DNA of 64,000 nucleotides from Haematobia irritans (taxonomy: Eukaryota; Arthropoda; Insecta; Diptera; Muscidae), in assembly GCF_050003625.1 (NCBI RefSeq), contig NC_134398.1, forward strand, positions 17,806,997-17,870,996, read 5' to 3'. Position numbers and translations under genes: made by a program. The notes beneath the pieces are model-generated. The model was not told where the DNA came from and did not search any database. It saw only the letters and a list, made by a program, of their open reading frames with translations. How positions within the stretch are numbered: position 1 is the first letter of the stretch; each line of letters begins with the position of its first letter. This document shows positions 1 to 12,465 of this stretch, one piece after another.

Positions 1-1672
1 ACGTATACCGTACATTTCAAAAAAATTTGACTACTTGCTTTTTCGTTTATATACAGAAATAGGGCGGCTATGCAAATGTAAAATGGATCGGCTTAATAAA
101 TGTCGGATAGGGGGTGTTCCGTTTCAAACAATTTTTAGTTTGTTTTATTATTATTCTATATTCAAACGTTGGACAATTTTCTACATTTCCTGTGAATTTT
201 AAGCGTGATTTGTCTAGAGGAGGTATACATCTCCTCAACATACAGTCCAGTAAATCCGTAAAAGTAAAAGTACTTAAAAAGTGACCATACTAACATTTGT
301 TAAAATTGTTGGACACGGAGAACGTGTCTTTCCCAAACATATACCGGAAAATGAAACACCCTATCAACTTCACTATTCCCCTTCCCCAATCTGACATCGA
401 AAACTCATGTAACCCGTATAAATTTAATCATCCTCTCCCGATTTCAAGTAAATCGAAGAAGGTTAGATTTTGCTCTATTTTTTGTAAAGGGGCGTCACTT
501 TCTCTTCAAGTTTCAAGAAAATCTGTAAACTTTCCTTCAAGTTTCATAGTGTGGGGCAAGGACAAGATTACCGTCCAAATTAATTCCCAAAAAAAGTACA
601 CCATATTTATTTCATAACCTTCCCCTCCGGCCTTTGTAAATTTAACGTAAATTTTAGAATTCTAGTTTTTTCCGTTTTAGAGGAGGTTATAAACAGCAGG
701 GCAAGGGGAGGCCCCTTTTCCCTTCCGAATATCACAAAATCAGATATCCATTATAATAATATAACCTACCCCACATCCTCTGTAATTTCAAGTAAATTGG
801 AATAGTTCAATTGTTTCACGGTACTTGATGAGAAATGAGGTCTCCCTGTGTCCTTTTATTTTTCACAACCAAATATTAAAAAATCATATACCTCCTATAA
901 ATTTCATAATCTCCCCCAAGTTCGCCGTAAAATTTCAGTAAGTCGACAAATTTTTATTTTTTCACTGTACAAAAAAGTCGGACAAAGGTGAGACCCCCTC
1001 CTCGAAAACTAAAGTAGCTGTTCTTTGCCTAGACGCCTACTTCAACCTTCCCTGAAAATTTCAAGCAAATCGGATAATTTTGGAATTGGGTCCAAATATT
1101 AAAAAAATTGGGTACCCATAATAAATTCATAACCTCGCGGCGTGTTCTCTGTAAATCTCAAGTAAATCAGAGCTTTTTTTGTTTTTTACTGTACTTTAAA
1201 CAAAAATCGTATAAAGGGATGGTCCACCTCCGCGAGAACTTTGGCCCAATTTTAAAAAATTCGGGCGAAGGGGATGTCCCCCCCCCCACCAGATGTTAAA
1301 AAACGAGGTACCCTATTTTCACCACATGATTACCCTCTACGTTCTCCGAACATTTTTCATGTTAAAAAATGAGGTACCCTATTTTCAACACATGATTACC
1401 CTCTACGTTCTCCGAACATTTTTCATGTGAAAAAATAAAATTATTTGATAACAAAAGCAACAGCGATTAATTCAAATTATAAATTTTTGTAATGTGCGCT
1501 GTATGTAAAAGAAGATTTTCCCGTTTTTCCGTTTAAACTTTTCATGAATTTTCTTTGCTATAACTTCACGGAGCCCTTCCAACCTTAGCAACGATAGCAA
1601 AACCATGGAAATCGTTCGTGCGTTCTTGAGTTATTGCGTTAGGAAGGAAAACCCGACTTATTGTTATATAGT
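1..1672 (-). mobile_element. Helitron-like element, inverted, cut by window start
   Basis: The stretch resembles, in reverse complement, the non-coding parts of the Helitron at 53859-56889. Both have repeated blocks of CCTCCCC-rich text, phrases such as AGGGTACCTCATTTTTT, and AAATCGG-type boundaries. Its right edge (about 1560-1672) reads on the minus strand as TATATAACAATAAGTCGGG followed by text typical of an insect Helitron 5' end. The exact TC start is not preserved, so the boundary at about 1670 is approximate. The 3' half lies outside the window. No STPR or Rep/helicase coding region is visible. The small open frames here (for example 297-617) follow no conserved pattern and look accidental. 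Confidence 0.55.
1295..1428. repeat. 66-bp tandem duplication inside the Helitron-like element
   Basis: Two near-identical units start at 1295 and 1361, each containing GAGGTACCCTATTTTCA and a CTCTACGTTCTCCGAAC block. The spacing is 66 bp. The few differences suggest a recent local duplication. Confidence 0.85.
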
Positions 1673-1889
1673 AGATTTTGTCAAAATTTTATTTCTATAG
1701 AAGATTTTGTCAAAATTTTATTTCTACAGAAAATTTTGTTAACATTTTATTTCTACAGAAAATTTTATAACAAATTTATTTCTATTGGAAAATAAAGATA
1801 TAAAAAATTTCCTTTTAGTTGGAGGGGGATATTTTGCAAAATCTATCAAATCTACCATTTTTGGTAGACTTCTACCAATTGTGGCAACC
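1673..1889 (-). mobile_element. T element fragment: 29-bp array plus 5' terminus
   Basis: About four minus-oriented 29-bp units (1673-1796) are followed by a non-array tail. The tail ends in TTGGTAGACTTCTACCAATT and then GTGGCAACC (1881-1889). Read on the minus strand this is the 5' terminus GGTTGCCACAATTGGTAGAA, matching the terminus at 3629. The sequence past 1889 is a family C element, so T appears to have inserted into it. Confidence 0.6.
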
Positions 1890-2110
1890 ATGGTTCCACC
1901 CCAGGGCATTAGCCGATTTAAATTTTAAGTCTAGATATTTTGTAAAAGTCTTACAAATTTTGTCCCGATCGGGTTAGGTTTAACTATAGGAATATGTGAA
2001 CATAGTTCTTTATAAACCAACAAATTTGAAGGATTTGAGTTGGTATCGAAAATGTAGATCTACAAAGGAGTGCAGGGTATATTATAGTCGCTCCCGCTCG
2101 ACTTGTTTAA
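1890..2110 (-). mobile_element. Family C (153-bp-unit) element, 5' fragment, decayed
   Basis: It matches the 5' part of the copies at 26999-28161 and 31164-32516. Shared phrases include GTTCCACCC..GCATTAGCCGA, TTGAGTCTAGA-like text and GATCTACAAAG.GGTGCAGGG, ending near the ACAAGT-type terminus at about 2108. Divergence is clearly higher than between the two later copies. No 153-bp unit remains. Confidence 0.65.
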
Positions 2111-2399
2111 TTTTGGCAGCGAATTCTTTACTCGAGTGCAACCGATAATCATAACCAAGTTTGACCAGGGTGGCGAATACTTAATAGGCTGCAGTAATAT
2201 GTACATCATACGCAACATGGTACCACGCATTACAAACAACTGAGATCGAACCAAAATTTTGTAGAGCTTTGCGTTAGCGTTTTTTTTTACTTTGTTTTGT
2301 TGTTTAGAAAATTGTTTACATTAATTCGAAAGAGACATACATCAAGCACAAAACTAATTTAATTGTTTTCAGTCATTTTTCAGAGTTAGAAGTGGAATA
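2111..2399. other. No recognisable feature
   Basis: AT-rich sequence with a run of T at about 2280-2287. I see no gene, terminal repeat or tandem structure. Confidence 0.5.
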
Positions 2400-2742
2400 T
2401 CCAATATGAGAAATATGGCATTTTCGCCATCTGCTTTTCATCAGGTGCCTAATCCAAGGTGTAAATTTTCAGCTGCCTTCCTTGACAAGTAAACCTGATC
2501 AGTTGTTTGTTCACAAATTCCTCAATTTGGAATGGCTTCTAAACGAAGAAAACTAAATTCGGTAAGTGGCAACATTCGAGAAATCGAAGTAACTCCTTGG
2601 CTCTTTCCACTCAATCTTTTTTGTTGTGAAGCGATGAGCTCTTCCACTTTTTGGAATATCAATAAGTTTAGTCGAAACTGTAGTTGAACCCATGACCCTT
2701 TAAATGCAAGGCGCACAAGCCATTTACCATTGAAACTAAATA
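2400..2742 (-). mobile_element. tRNA-derived SINE-like element (second type)
   Basis: On the minus strand, from about 2738, the sequence reads like a tRNA head. An A-box-like ATGGTAAATGGCTTG is followed by CGCCTTGCAT and then a B-box-like GGGTTCAACTAC (about 2680-2691). Spacing and the CGCCTTGCAT phrase match the SINE head at 19820-19880, but the body that follows is different. The 3' end is not defined. Two overlapping open frames on this strand (2522-2859) fall across the RNA-like head and are not treated as genes. Confidence 0.45.
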
Positions 2743-3444
2743 CAAAAGACATTTTCTTGTATTAGAAGTGATGGAAACCTTTCCGCTTACTCTCATCATC
2801 ATATATTTCCCATCTCTTACCGTTGCCATTTCCTTATTTCCATATTTCGTAACAGCCAACAGTATCTAGGACCGTTACATTAGAAATTATGTAAACACGA
2901 TACTATCAATTCATTATACTTCGAGCTTCATTTATTATTCATATTTTTGTTCTAGCGGAAATATTTGCCATATTTGTCATGCATATTTTAAGGCGTAATT
3001 TAAGTAAGATGTTTGTCATTGCCAAATTTCCATGAGTGAATGTGTCGGGGAGTGTGAAGAATGAGCTTCTGCCGTTTGATAAAACAAAAGTGACAACATA
3101 TTGTCACGATGTTAGTAGTCATAGTCAGGCATTGTACATTTGCATTGGCATTAATGTCATTCAATGCTCTCTCTCTCTACCATGCTTTTTCTCATTCACC
3201 TCTCCTGCCCTATTGTTAGATAGCGTATAAATTTTACATCACCCACACTTCTGCATACATACACACTAGGTGGCAACTGAAGATGCGTTCTTTAAATTTA
3301 TTTGTAGTGTTGAAATTAAAGATGTCATGCAGGTTTAAAGGGCATAATATTCCATAATCATGAATAAATTAATAACAAAAAAAAAAAAAAAAACAATAAT
3401 AATAATAACTAAATGGGTACTCAGAAAAAATATCGACGCATGGT
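2743..3444. other. No gene; low-complexity tracts
   Basis: Unique-looking AT-rich sequence with a short CT tract (about 3168-3177) and an A-run followed by AAT repeats (about 3366-3410). No coding, RNA or transposon signature is seen. Confidence 0.5.
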
Positions 3445-3628
3445 CAAAGGGCGTACATTTGGGAGCTATATCTAAATCTGATACGATATCTTCCAAAATC
3501 AAAATCAATACGGTTTTATTCTGACCCACAGCACAAACTTGTGCCAAATTTGAAGTCGATTGGACTATAACTGCCCGGGACTTTAATCACAAAAATCTAA
3601 TCACATGGCTAGATCGCCTAAGAGACAC
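3445..3628 (+). mobile_element. Family C element, 3' fragment
   Basis: It contains GGGAGCTATATCTAAATCTG, CTTCCAAAATCAA and TTGTGCCAAATTTGAAGTCG, as in the last unit of the copy ending at 32516, and then a CATGGCTAGATCG core. It stops at 3628, where the T terminus begins, so T interrupted it. Confidence 0.65.
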
Positions 3629-6600
3629 GGTCGCCACAGTTGGTAGAATTCTACTAAAACTGGTAGTTTTTAAAATGTTTTGTAGATTATCAAAATTCTT
3701 GATATTTTTTGCAGAGTTTGCAACACATTCCTCTCTAATTAACAGATACTTAAATTTTGTATAGAAATAGAATTTTGCAAAAATTTTCTATGGCATACAA
3801 ATTTGGACAAAATTTTCTATAGACATAAAATTTTGATAAAATTTTCATTAAAAAAGAAATTTTTGACAAAATTTTCTATAGAAATAAAATTGTGCAAAAT
3901 TTTCAGCAGAAATAAAATTTAGACAAAATTTTCTACAGAAAATTTTCTATAGAAAAATAAAAATTTTTTTGACAAAATTTTCTATAAAAATAAACTTTTG
4001 ACAAAATTCTTCATAGAATCAAAATTTTGACAATTTTTTTTATAGGACTAAAGTTTTGGCAAAATCTTGTATAGAAATAAAATTTTGAAAAAAAAATTCT
4101 ATAGAAATTCTATAGAAATAAAATTTTGACAAAATTTTTAATAGGAATAACATTTTTACAAAATTTTCTATAGAAGTAATATTTTAATACAGTTTTCTGT
4201 AGAAATAAAATTTTGATGAAATTTTCTATAGAAATAAAATTATTACAAAATTTTCTATACAAAAGAAAATTTAACAAAATTTTCTATAGAAAAAAATTTA
4301 CAAAATTTTCTATAGGAATGAAATTTTGACAACATTTTTTATCGAAATAAAATTTTGACCAAAATTTCTATAGAAATAACATATTGACAAATTTTTTATA
4401 GAAATCAAATTTTTACACAATTTACTATTGAAATAAAATGTTGACAGAATTTATAATAGAAGTAAAATTTTAATGAAATTTTCTATAGAAATAAAATTGG
4501 ACAAAGCTTTCTATAGAAATAAAATTCAGAGAAAATATTCTATGGAAATTTTGAAAAAAATTTTAATAGAAATAAATTTTTTACAAAATTTTCTATAGAA
4601 ATAAAATGTTGTCAAAATTTTTTATAGAAAAAAATTGACAAAATTTTCAATAGAAATAAAATTTTACAAAATTTTCTATAGCAATAAAATTTGACAAAAT
4701 TTTTTATAGAAAAAAAAATTGTCAAAATTTTCAATAGAAATAAGATTTTGAAATAAAACTTTGACAAAATTTTCTATAGAAAAAAAATTTTGCCAAATTT
4801 TCTATAGAGATAAAACTTTCACAAAATCTGTTATTGAAAAAAAAGTTGACAAAATCTGTTATAGAAATAACATATTGACAAAATTTTCAATAGAAATAAA
4901 ATTTTGACAAAGTTTTCAATAGAAATAAAATTTTGACAAAGTTTTCTATAGAATTAAAACTTTGACAAAATCTGTTATAGACAAAAAAATTTGACAAAAT
5001 TGTCTATAGAAACGAAATGTTGACAAAATTTTCCAGAAATAAATTTTTGACAAATTTTTCTACCGATATAAAATTTTGACAAAATTTTCTACAGAAATAA
5101 AATGTTGACAAAACTTTCTATAGGAATAAAATGTTGACAAAATTTTCTACAGAATTAAAATTTTGACAAAATTTTCTATAGAAAAAAAAAATGTTGAGAA
5201 AATTTTCTATAGAAATAAAATTTTGACAAAAATTTTTATAGAAAAAAAAATTGATAAAATTTTCAATAGTAATAACATTTTGACAAAATTTTTAATAGAA
5301 ATAAAATTTTGACAAAATTTTCTATAGAAATAAAATTTTGCCAAATTTTCTATAGAAACAAAATTTTCACACAATCTGTTATAGAAATAAGATTTTGACA
5401 AAATCTGTTATAGACATAAAATGTTGACAAAATTATCAATAGAAAAAAAATTTGACCAAATTTTCAACGGAAATAAATTTTTCACAAAATTTTCTATAGA
5501 AATTAAATTTTGACAAAATTTTCTATAGAATTAAAATTTTGATAAAATTTTCTATAGAAATAAAATTTTGACAAAATTTTCTATAGAAATAAAATTTTGA
5601 CAAAATCTTCTGTAGAAATAAAAATTTGACAAAATTTTCTATAGAAATAAAATTTTTACAAAATTTTCTATAGAAATAAAATTTTGACAAAATTTTCTAT
5701 AGAAATAAAATTTTGACAAAATTTTTATAGAAAAAAAATTGATAACATTTTTTATTGAAAAAAAAACTGACAAAATTTTCAATAGAAATAAAAATTTGAC
5801 AAAATTTTCTATAGAAATAAAATTTTGACAAAATTTTCTATAGAAATAAAATTTTGACAAAATTGTCTATAGAAATAAAATTTTGACCAAATTTTCTATA
5901 GAAATAAAATTTTGATAAAATTTTCTAGAGAAATAAAAGTTTTACAAAATTTTCAATAAAAAAATTTTCTATAGAAATAAAATTTTGACAAAATTTTCTA
6001 TACAAATAAAATTTTGACAAAATTTTTTATAGAAAAAAAAAAATTGACAAAATTTTTTATAGAAATAAAATGTGAAAAAATTTTCTACAGAAATAAAATT
6101 TTGACAAAATTTTCTATAGAAATAATTCTTTGCCAAAATCTGTTATAGAAATAACATTTTGCCAAAATTTTCTATAGAAATAAAACTTTCACAACATCTG
6201 TTGTAGAAATAAAATTTTGACAAAATCTGTTATAGAAATAAAATTTTGACAAAATATTCTATAGAAATAAAATGTTGGCAACATTTTCTATAGAAATAAA
6301 GTTTTTACAAAATTTTCTATAGAAATAAAATTTTTACAACATTTTCTATAGAAATAAAATTTTGACAAAATTTTTATAGAAAAGAAAAATTGATAAAATT
6401 TTTTTATGAAAAAAAAAACTGACAAAATTTTCAACAGAAATAAAAATCTGACAAAAATTTTCAATAGAAAAAAAATTTTGACAAAATCTTCTATAAAAAT
6501 AAAATTTTGGCAAAATGTTCTATAGAAATAAAATTTTGACAAAATTTTCTATAGAAATAAAATCTTGACAAAATATTCTATAGAAATAAAATTTTGACCA

Positions 6601-7870
6601 AATTTTCTATGGAAATAAAATTTTGATAAAATTTTCTAGAGAAATAAAAGTTTTACAAAACTTTCAATAAAAAATTTTTCTATACAAATAAAATTTTAAC
6701 AAAATTTTCTATAGAAATAATTTTTTGCTATTTTGACATTTTCTATAGACATGAAATTTTGACAAAAATTTCTATAGAAATAAAATTTTGACAAAATTTT
6801 CTATAGAAATAAAATTTTGGCAATATTTTCATTAGAAATAAAATTTTTTACAAAATTTTTCATAGAAATAAAAATTTGACAAAATTTTTTATAGAAATAA
6901 AATTTTAACAAAATTTTCTATAGAAATAAAATTTTGGGAAAATTTTCTATAGAAATGACATTTTGACCGAAATTATTGTAAAAATAAATTTTTGACAACA
7001 TTTTCTATTGAAATAACATTTTGACAAAATTTTCTAGAGAAATACAATTTTAACCAAATTTTCTATAATAAAAAATCACATTTTTACAAAATTTTCTATA
7101 GAAATCAAATTTGACAAAATCTCCTATAGAAATAAAATTTTGACAAATTCTTTTATAGACCTAAAATTTCGACAATTTTTTGTATAGAAATAAAATTTTG
7201 ACAAAATTTTCAGTAGAAACAAAATTTTGACAAACTTTTCTATAGAAATAAAATTTTGACAAAATTTTCTATAGAAATAAAATTGTGACAAAATTTTGTA
7301 TTGAAATAAAATTTTGACAAAATTTTCTATGGAAATAAAATTTTGACAAAATTTTCTATAGGAATAAAATTTTTACAAAATTTTCTATAGAAATAAAATT
7401 TTTACAACATTTTCCATAGAAATAAAATTTTGACAAAATTTTCTATAGAAATAAAATTTTAACAAAATTTTCTATAGAAATAACATTTTGGCAAAATTTT
7501 TTACAAAAATAAAATTTCGACAATTTTTTGTATAGAAATAAAATTTTGACAAAATTTTCTATAGAAATACAATTTTAACAAAATTTTCTATAGATATAAA
7601 ATGTTGACAAAATTTTCGATAGAAATAAAAAATTATCAAAATTTTCTATAGAAAAAACAAGTTGATCAAAATTTTCTATAGAAATAAAATTCAGAGAAAA
7701 TATTCTATAGAAATAAAATTTTATTTAAAATTTTCTACAGACATAAAATTTTGTTAAAAATTTGCTATAGATATAAAATTTTGCCAAATTTGCTATAGAA
7801 ATAAAATTTTGACATAATTTTCTAGAGAAATACATTTTGACAATTTTTTTTGCAAAAAAAAAAAAAAAAA
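3629..7870 (+). repeat. T element with the largest 29-bp minisatellite array (about 4.1 kb)
   Basis: The element begins with GGTCGCCAC (3629-3637) and a short inverted text AGAATTCTACT/TGGTAG. From about 3760 to 7870 it is tandem 29-bp units, about 140 of them. The unit consensus is GACAAAATTTTCTATAG followed by AAATAAAATTTT. The block contains the 12-bp palindrome TTTCTATAGAAA flanked by AAAATTTT tracts. Units differ by scattered substitutions and 1-2 bp indels. On the complementary strand the unit is largely open, giving 60-85-residue frames rich in F, I and K. These are a by-product of the repeat. The array ends in a run of A at about 7853-7873 and no 3' terminus is seen. Confidence 0.9.
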
Positions 7871-9619
7871 AATATTAGACTCGTGCCTGCATTTTTATAA
7901 CTACTAAAATACATCTATATTTAGTTCGGAGAAAGTGAAAGTCTATGTAAGCCAACTATGCATGTGTGTGAGTGAGTATTACTACAATTTCTCTCAATTG
8001 ATTGTGTTAGTATAATGATTATAATTTTTATTATTATTATTGTTGTTGACATATTTGTTGTTGACGTAGCACAAACGGTTGTTGCGCGTGTTGAACATAA
8101 ATTGAATTATCATCTTTCCTCCCATTGTGATGGCATTATTATTTAATGGAAGACATATTGTGGAAGTTCTGTTGCTGCTATTGTCACAATTTTCAATTTG
8201 TTTGTGATCTTTTTATAGAACATGTTTATGAATTCTAGATAATATTATAATAAATTTGTTATCGCATGTCACAGTAGTGATTGTTCCTAGAAATCAAGTG
8301 TATATGGCCGAAAGGTTGGTCAGGCCGAATAAGATAAGATACCTCCAGCATTGGATTGCATACAAAGTTGTACTAGAGACGTTCTTCCACAGTCGAATAA
8401 CTTGAGATTTGGAAAATTACAAATATCTCGTTGCTGATTAAAAATTCTTCCTCCACTTTACCTCTCAATAGCTTTGTCAAGGATAACATTTTGTTTATGA
8501 AAATCGCTAATATGAAAATTATGGCGACGTTGATAATGGCTAGGCAGAGCTCAAGAATTTCACCACCTAAAATGGGATTTGTCATGACAATGATAAAGTT
8601 TAAGTTTTTGTTTTTCAATAAGGATCAGGTTGTAATGATGATGTTGCTCTCCATTGTCGTTAAGTTGGAAACATTATGCGGGTCTAGTTTCTTTTTTTTT
8701 AAACTTTAAGTACATACCCATTCCCCTTCCTCGAAGCTATCAGATATTGGTTGGGTAGAACACTAATTCTCTTAGGTTGGCAGGTAACCACGACTTTGGT
8801 CTATTTATGCTAATATTTTTGAAAACTTTCTTCAAAAAATTAAGGTAAAGAGAAACAGCTAAGAAATGGAAACAAGAATCCACAGAAACCAGCATTTGTG
8901 TATACACCACTTCAAAGGCAAAACATGTCACCATGGCCACATCAAAGGACAGCATGAAGGATGGAAACTGTAGATAATATTCCTAAAGAAATACCAAAAT
9001 TTTCTTCTTGCTCCTTCTCCTAATACATCTCCCCATCCCATGTCTGTTGAAGTGGCTTTTGTATGCAAAACCTTATCAAAAAACGATGAGATTAGCTTCA
9101 AAAGATGAAGGTAAATGATGGTAAATTTTCCTCAAAATTCCATCTACCCCCACAAAAGAAAGAAAATTTTGTAATCAAATATTAAACGAAAGGTTTAAGA
9201 CTTTCAACTACCGAAAAAGGAAACATTTTACAAAGTTTTCGAATAGGTTTTTTTGTTCGAAGCATGGGCATTAGCCAAGGGCCAAAGGACTAAAGTACGA
9301 ATTTTTCTGTTGATGGGCAACTAATCTGTTTGTAAGTAGATTTTCTAAAATTTCATCAATATTTGATATGAAGAATTTTAAAGTTTCGAAAATGTGAATA
9401 AATATGAGATACTTACTTTGTTGACACAAAATATACGACGTTTTGAGCTTACCTGAAATAAGAAAAAAATTTAAATAAATTTTCTGTTTGACAACGAAAT
9501 CTTTCATAATCTTAATTAACTTTTTCATAGGCTTAATGAAACAGTTTTGTTATGTTAATGAAAAAATGAAAATTAATTGCTGGAAAATGAGCACCAACAA
9601 ACCAAATGAAACAGGGCGA
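7871..9619. other. Unique 1.75-kb spacer between arrays
   Basis: No gene is recognisable. Short overlapping frames on both strands (8373-8709, 8740-8955, 9271-9528) lack domains and have AT-rich, low-complexity composition. The only element found is the family A fragment at 8296-8407. Confidence 0.5.
8296..8407 (+). mobile_element. Family A element, 5'-end fragment, decayed
   Basis: The order of motifs matches the family A 5' end at 20342: CAAGTGTATATGGCCG, a GG.CAGGCCGAA arm, a TACCTCCA block, GGATTGC, and CACAGTCGAATAACTT. The first 110 bp only are present. Confidence 0.65.
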
Positions 9620-11750
9620 TGTCTATCGAAATAAAATTTTGACAAAATTTTCTATAGAAATAAAATTTTGACATAAATTTCTATAGAACTAAAATTTTGA
9701 CAAAATTTTCTATAGAAATAAAAGGTTTAAAAAATATTCTATAGGAATGCAATGCTGACAAAATATTCTATAAAAATAAATTTTGACAAAATTTTCTAAA
9801 GAAATAAAATTTTGATTAAACTTTATATACGAATAAAATTTTGACAAAATTTTCTATAGAAACAAAATTTTGTAGAGAAATAAATATTTGAAAAAAAATT
9901 CTAGAGAACTAAAATTTTGACAAAATTTTCTCGAGAAATAACATGTTGACAAAATTTTGAAGAGAAATACAATTTTGACAACATATTGACAGAAATAAAA
10001 TTTTGACAAAATGTTCTAGAGTAATAAAATTTTGACAAAATTCTCTATAGAAATAAAGTTTTGAAAAGATTTTCTATAGTAAGAAAATTTTGACAACATT
10101 TTCTATAGAAATGAAGTTTTGACAAGATTTTCTATAGTAAGAAAATTTTGACAAAATTTTCTATAGAAATAAAATTTTGACGGAATTTTTTATAGAAATA
10201 CAATTTTGATAAAATTTTCTACAGAAATACAATTTTGACAAAATTTTCTATACAAATAAAATCTTGACAAAATTTTCAATAGAAATAACATTTAGACAAA
10301 AATTTCTATAGAAATAAAATTTTGACAAAATTTTCTATAGAAATAAAATCTTGACAAAATTTTCTATAGAAATAAAATTTTGACATAAATTTCTATAGAA
10401 ATAAAGTTTTGACAAGATTTTCTATAGTAAGAAAATTTTGACAAAATTTTCTATAGAAATAAAATTTTGACGGAATTTTCAATAGAAATGCAATTTTGAT
10501 AAAATTTTCTACAGAAATACAATTTTGACAAAATTTTCTATATAAATAAAATTTTGACAAAAATTTCTATAGAAATAAAATTTTGACAAAATTTTCTATA
10601 GAAATAAAATTTTAACATAAATTTCTATAGAAATTAAATGTTTACAAAATATTCCATAGAAATACAATGTTTACAAATATTCTATATAAATAAAATGTTG
10701 ACAAAATATTCTATAAAAATTAAATTTTGATAAAACCTGCAATAGGAATAAAATTTTGACAAAATGTTCTTAGAAATAAAATTTTAACAAAATTTTCTAT
10801 AGAAATAAAATTGTAACAAAGTTTTCTATAGAAAAGAATTTTTACAAAATTTTTAACAGAAATAAATTTTATTGTCAAAATTTCCTATAGAAATAAAATT
10901 TTGACAAAATTTTCTATAGAAACAAAATTTTGTAGAGAAACAAATATTTGAAAAAAAAATTCTAAAGAAATAAATGTTGGACGAAGTTTTCTAGAGAAAT
11001 AAAATTTTGACAAAAATAAATAAAAATTTGATTAAACTTTTTATAGTAATAAAATGTTGTCTATAAAAATGAATTTTGGCAAAATTGTCTATAGAAATAA
11101 AATTTTTTGTCAAAATTTTCTATAGGAATAAAATTTTGACAATATTTTATATAGAAATAATAATATTTGAAAAAAAAAAATCGAGAGATATAAAATTTTG
11201 TGAAAAATTTCTAGCGAAATAAAATTTTGACACAATTTTCTAGAGAAGTAAAATTTTGACAACATGTTGACAGAAATAAGATTTTAGCAAAATTTTCTAC
11301 AGTAAGAGAAACAAAATTTTGATAAATATTTCTACAAAAATAATATTTTGACACAATTTTCTATGGATATAAAATTTTTACAACATTTAGAATTAAGTTT
11401 TGAAAAAATTTCCAATAGAAATAAAATTTCGACAATTTTTTGAATAAAAATAAAATTTCGAAAATTTTATATATACAAACATAAAATTTTGAAAAAATTT
11501 TCTATAGAAATAAAATGTTGACAAGATTTTCTAGAGAAATAAAATTTTGGCAAAATTTTCTATAGAAATAAAATTGTAACAAAGTTTTCTATAAAAATGA
11601 ATTTTGACAAAATTTTCTACAGAAATAAATTTTATTGTCAAAAATTTCTATAGAAATAAAATTTTGACAAAATTTTCTATAGAAATAAAATTTTTACAAA
11701 ATTTTCCAGAGAAATAAAATTTTGACTAAATTTTCTACAGAAATAAACAA
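9620..11750 (+). repeat. 29-bp minisatellite array (T-type), about 2.1 kb
   Basis: Plus-oriented 29-bp units run from GAAATAAAATTTTGACAAAA at about 9630 to about 11745. A 10-unit higher-order repeat is visible: the variant phrase AAGTTTTGACAAGATTTT recurs at 10114 and 10404, exactly 290 bp apart. The unit text following both occurrences, including GACGGAATTTT, also matches. Neither end shows a T terminus. Confidence 0.9.
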
Positions 11751-12147
11751 AGGTCGCCCATAATGAATTTCAGCACCTACAAGATGCACATTAAAATTAA
11801 ATAATTTGTTGTTACATCAGTATATAATATGGTTTCACTTAGCCATATTATAGTTGAACCACACGAGTCAGTTTATATTCCAGTTAGCTCAATTTGGATT
11901 ATTTTCTTATCCCAAAACACGGGCGAAGGCAGGCGGTGTGAGCATGGGCCCGAGAAAAACTGGCCCCAGAGCGTAAATGAAGCAGGGCCACTTAAAAATG
12001 AATCCCAACAAAATGTAACTAAAGCATGAAACTCGAACCAAAAGCAAAATTAGGGCTCATTTGCTCTTAAGATTAAAAAAAAAAAATTTTGGCAATGAAA
12101 AAAAAAAAAACAAACAAACAAACAAACAAAACAAAAAAACCAAATTT
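11751..12147. other. Degenerate spacer with (AAAC)n tract
   Basis: No gene is seen. A-rich stretches at 12076-12090 and 12097-12140 include a CAAA/CAAACAAAC simple repeat. The phrase GAGCATGGGCCCGAG..TGAAGCAGG (about 11940-11980) vaguely recalls, inverted, the repeat at 13013-13120. Confidence 0.5.
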
Positions 12148-12347
12148 GGGGTTATGTTACGGTTACGTTAGGTAGCAGCCCGATGTATCAGGCTCACGTA
12201 GACTCTTCTCTGTTATCACTGAGTGCTGCTCGATTCCATGTTAAGCTCAATGACAAGGGACCTCCTTTTTATAGCCAAGTCCGAACGGCGTTCCACATTG
12301 CAGTGAAACCACATAGAGAAGCTTTGAAACACTCAGAAATGTCACCA
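12148..12347 (-). mobile_element. tRNA-derived SINE, 5'-truncated copy
   Basis: On the minus strand it reads GACATTTCTGAG.GTTTCAAAG, CTATAAAAAGGAGGTCCC, CATTGAGCTTAACATGGAAT and a CTACCTAAC-type tail. It is the body and tail of the full-length SINE at 19820-20151 without the tRNA-like head. 5' truncation is typical of retroposed copies. Confidence 0.85.
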
Positions 12348-12351
12348 TTAA

Positions 12352-12465
12352 TTTTATTTTTTATTTTCATTTAAAATATTAGGGTTTATTTTTATAATTC
12401 AAAAGGGTACCAAAAATAAAAACGAAGTTATTCACCAAAAAACATATACTCAAAAAACGTTTACT
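12352..12465 (+). repeat. Repeat X, first copy
   Basis: TTTTCATTTAAAATATTAGGG and the following text (ACCAAAAATAAAAACGAAGTTA) match 14497-14590, where the sequence continues directly into repeat Y. Here it is separated from Y by the F element. Confidence 0.6.

Noticed and set aside
2405..2460. Minus-strand CTGATGA..GAAAA as a hammerhead ribozyme
   Set aside because: Stem II would have only about two pairs and no stem I partner is visible, so the core match is probably chance.
2522..2859. Two overlapping minus-strand frames as a frameshifted gene
   Set aside because: They cover the tRNA-like head of a SINE-like element and resemble no protein family.
5207..6542. Minus-strand frames of 60-85 residues rich in F, I, K, N (also at 35828-36464, 52129-52607 and elsewhere)
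   Set aside because: They are translations of the 29-bp repeat. Three units make 87 nt, giving a repeating peptide that ends at the same repeat-derived stop. No independent coding evidence.
1673..7870. 29-bp array as a CRISPR array
   Set aside because: There are no spacers; units are contiguous and diverged, and the context is a eukaryotic repeat region.
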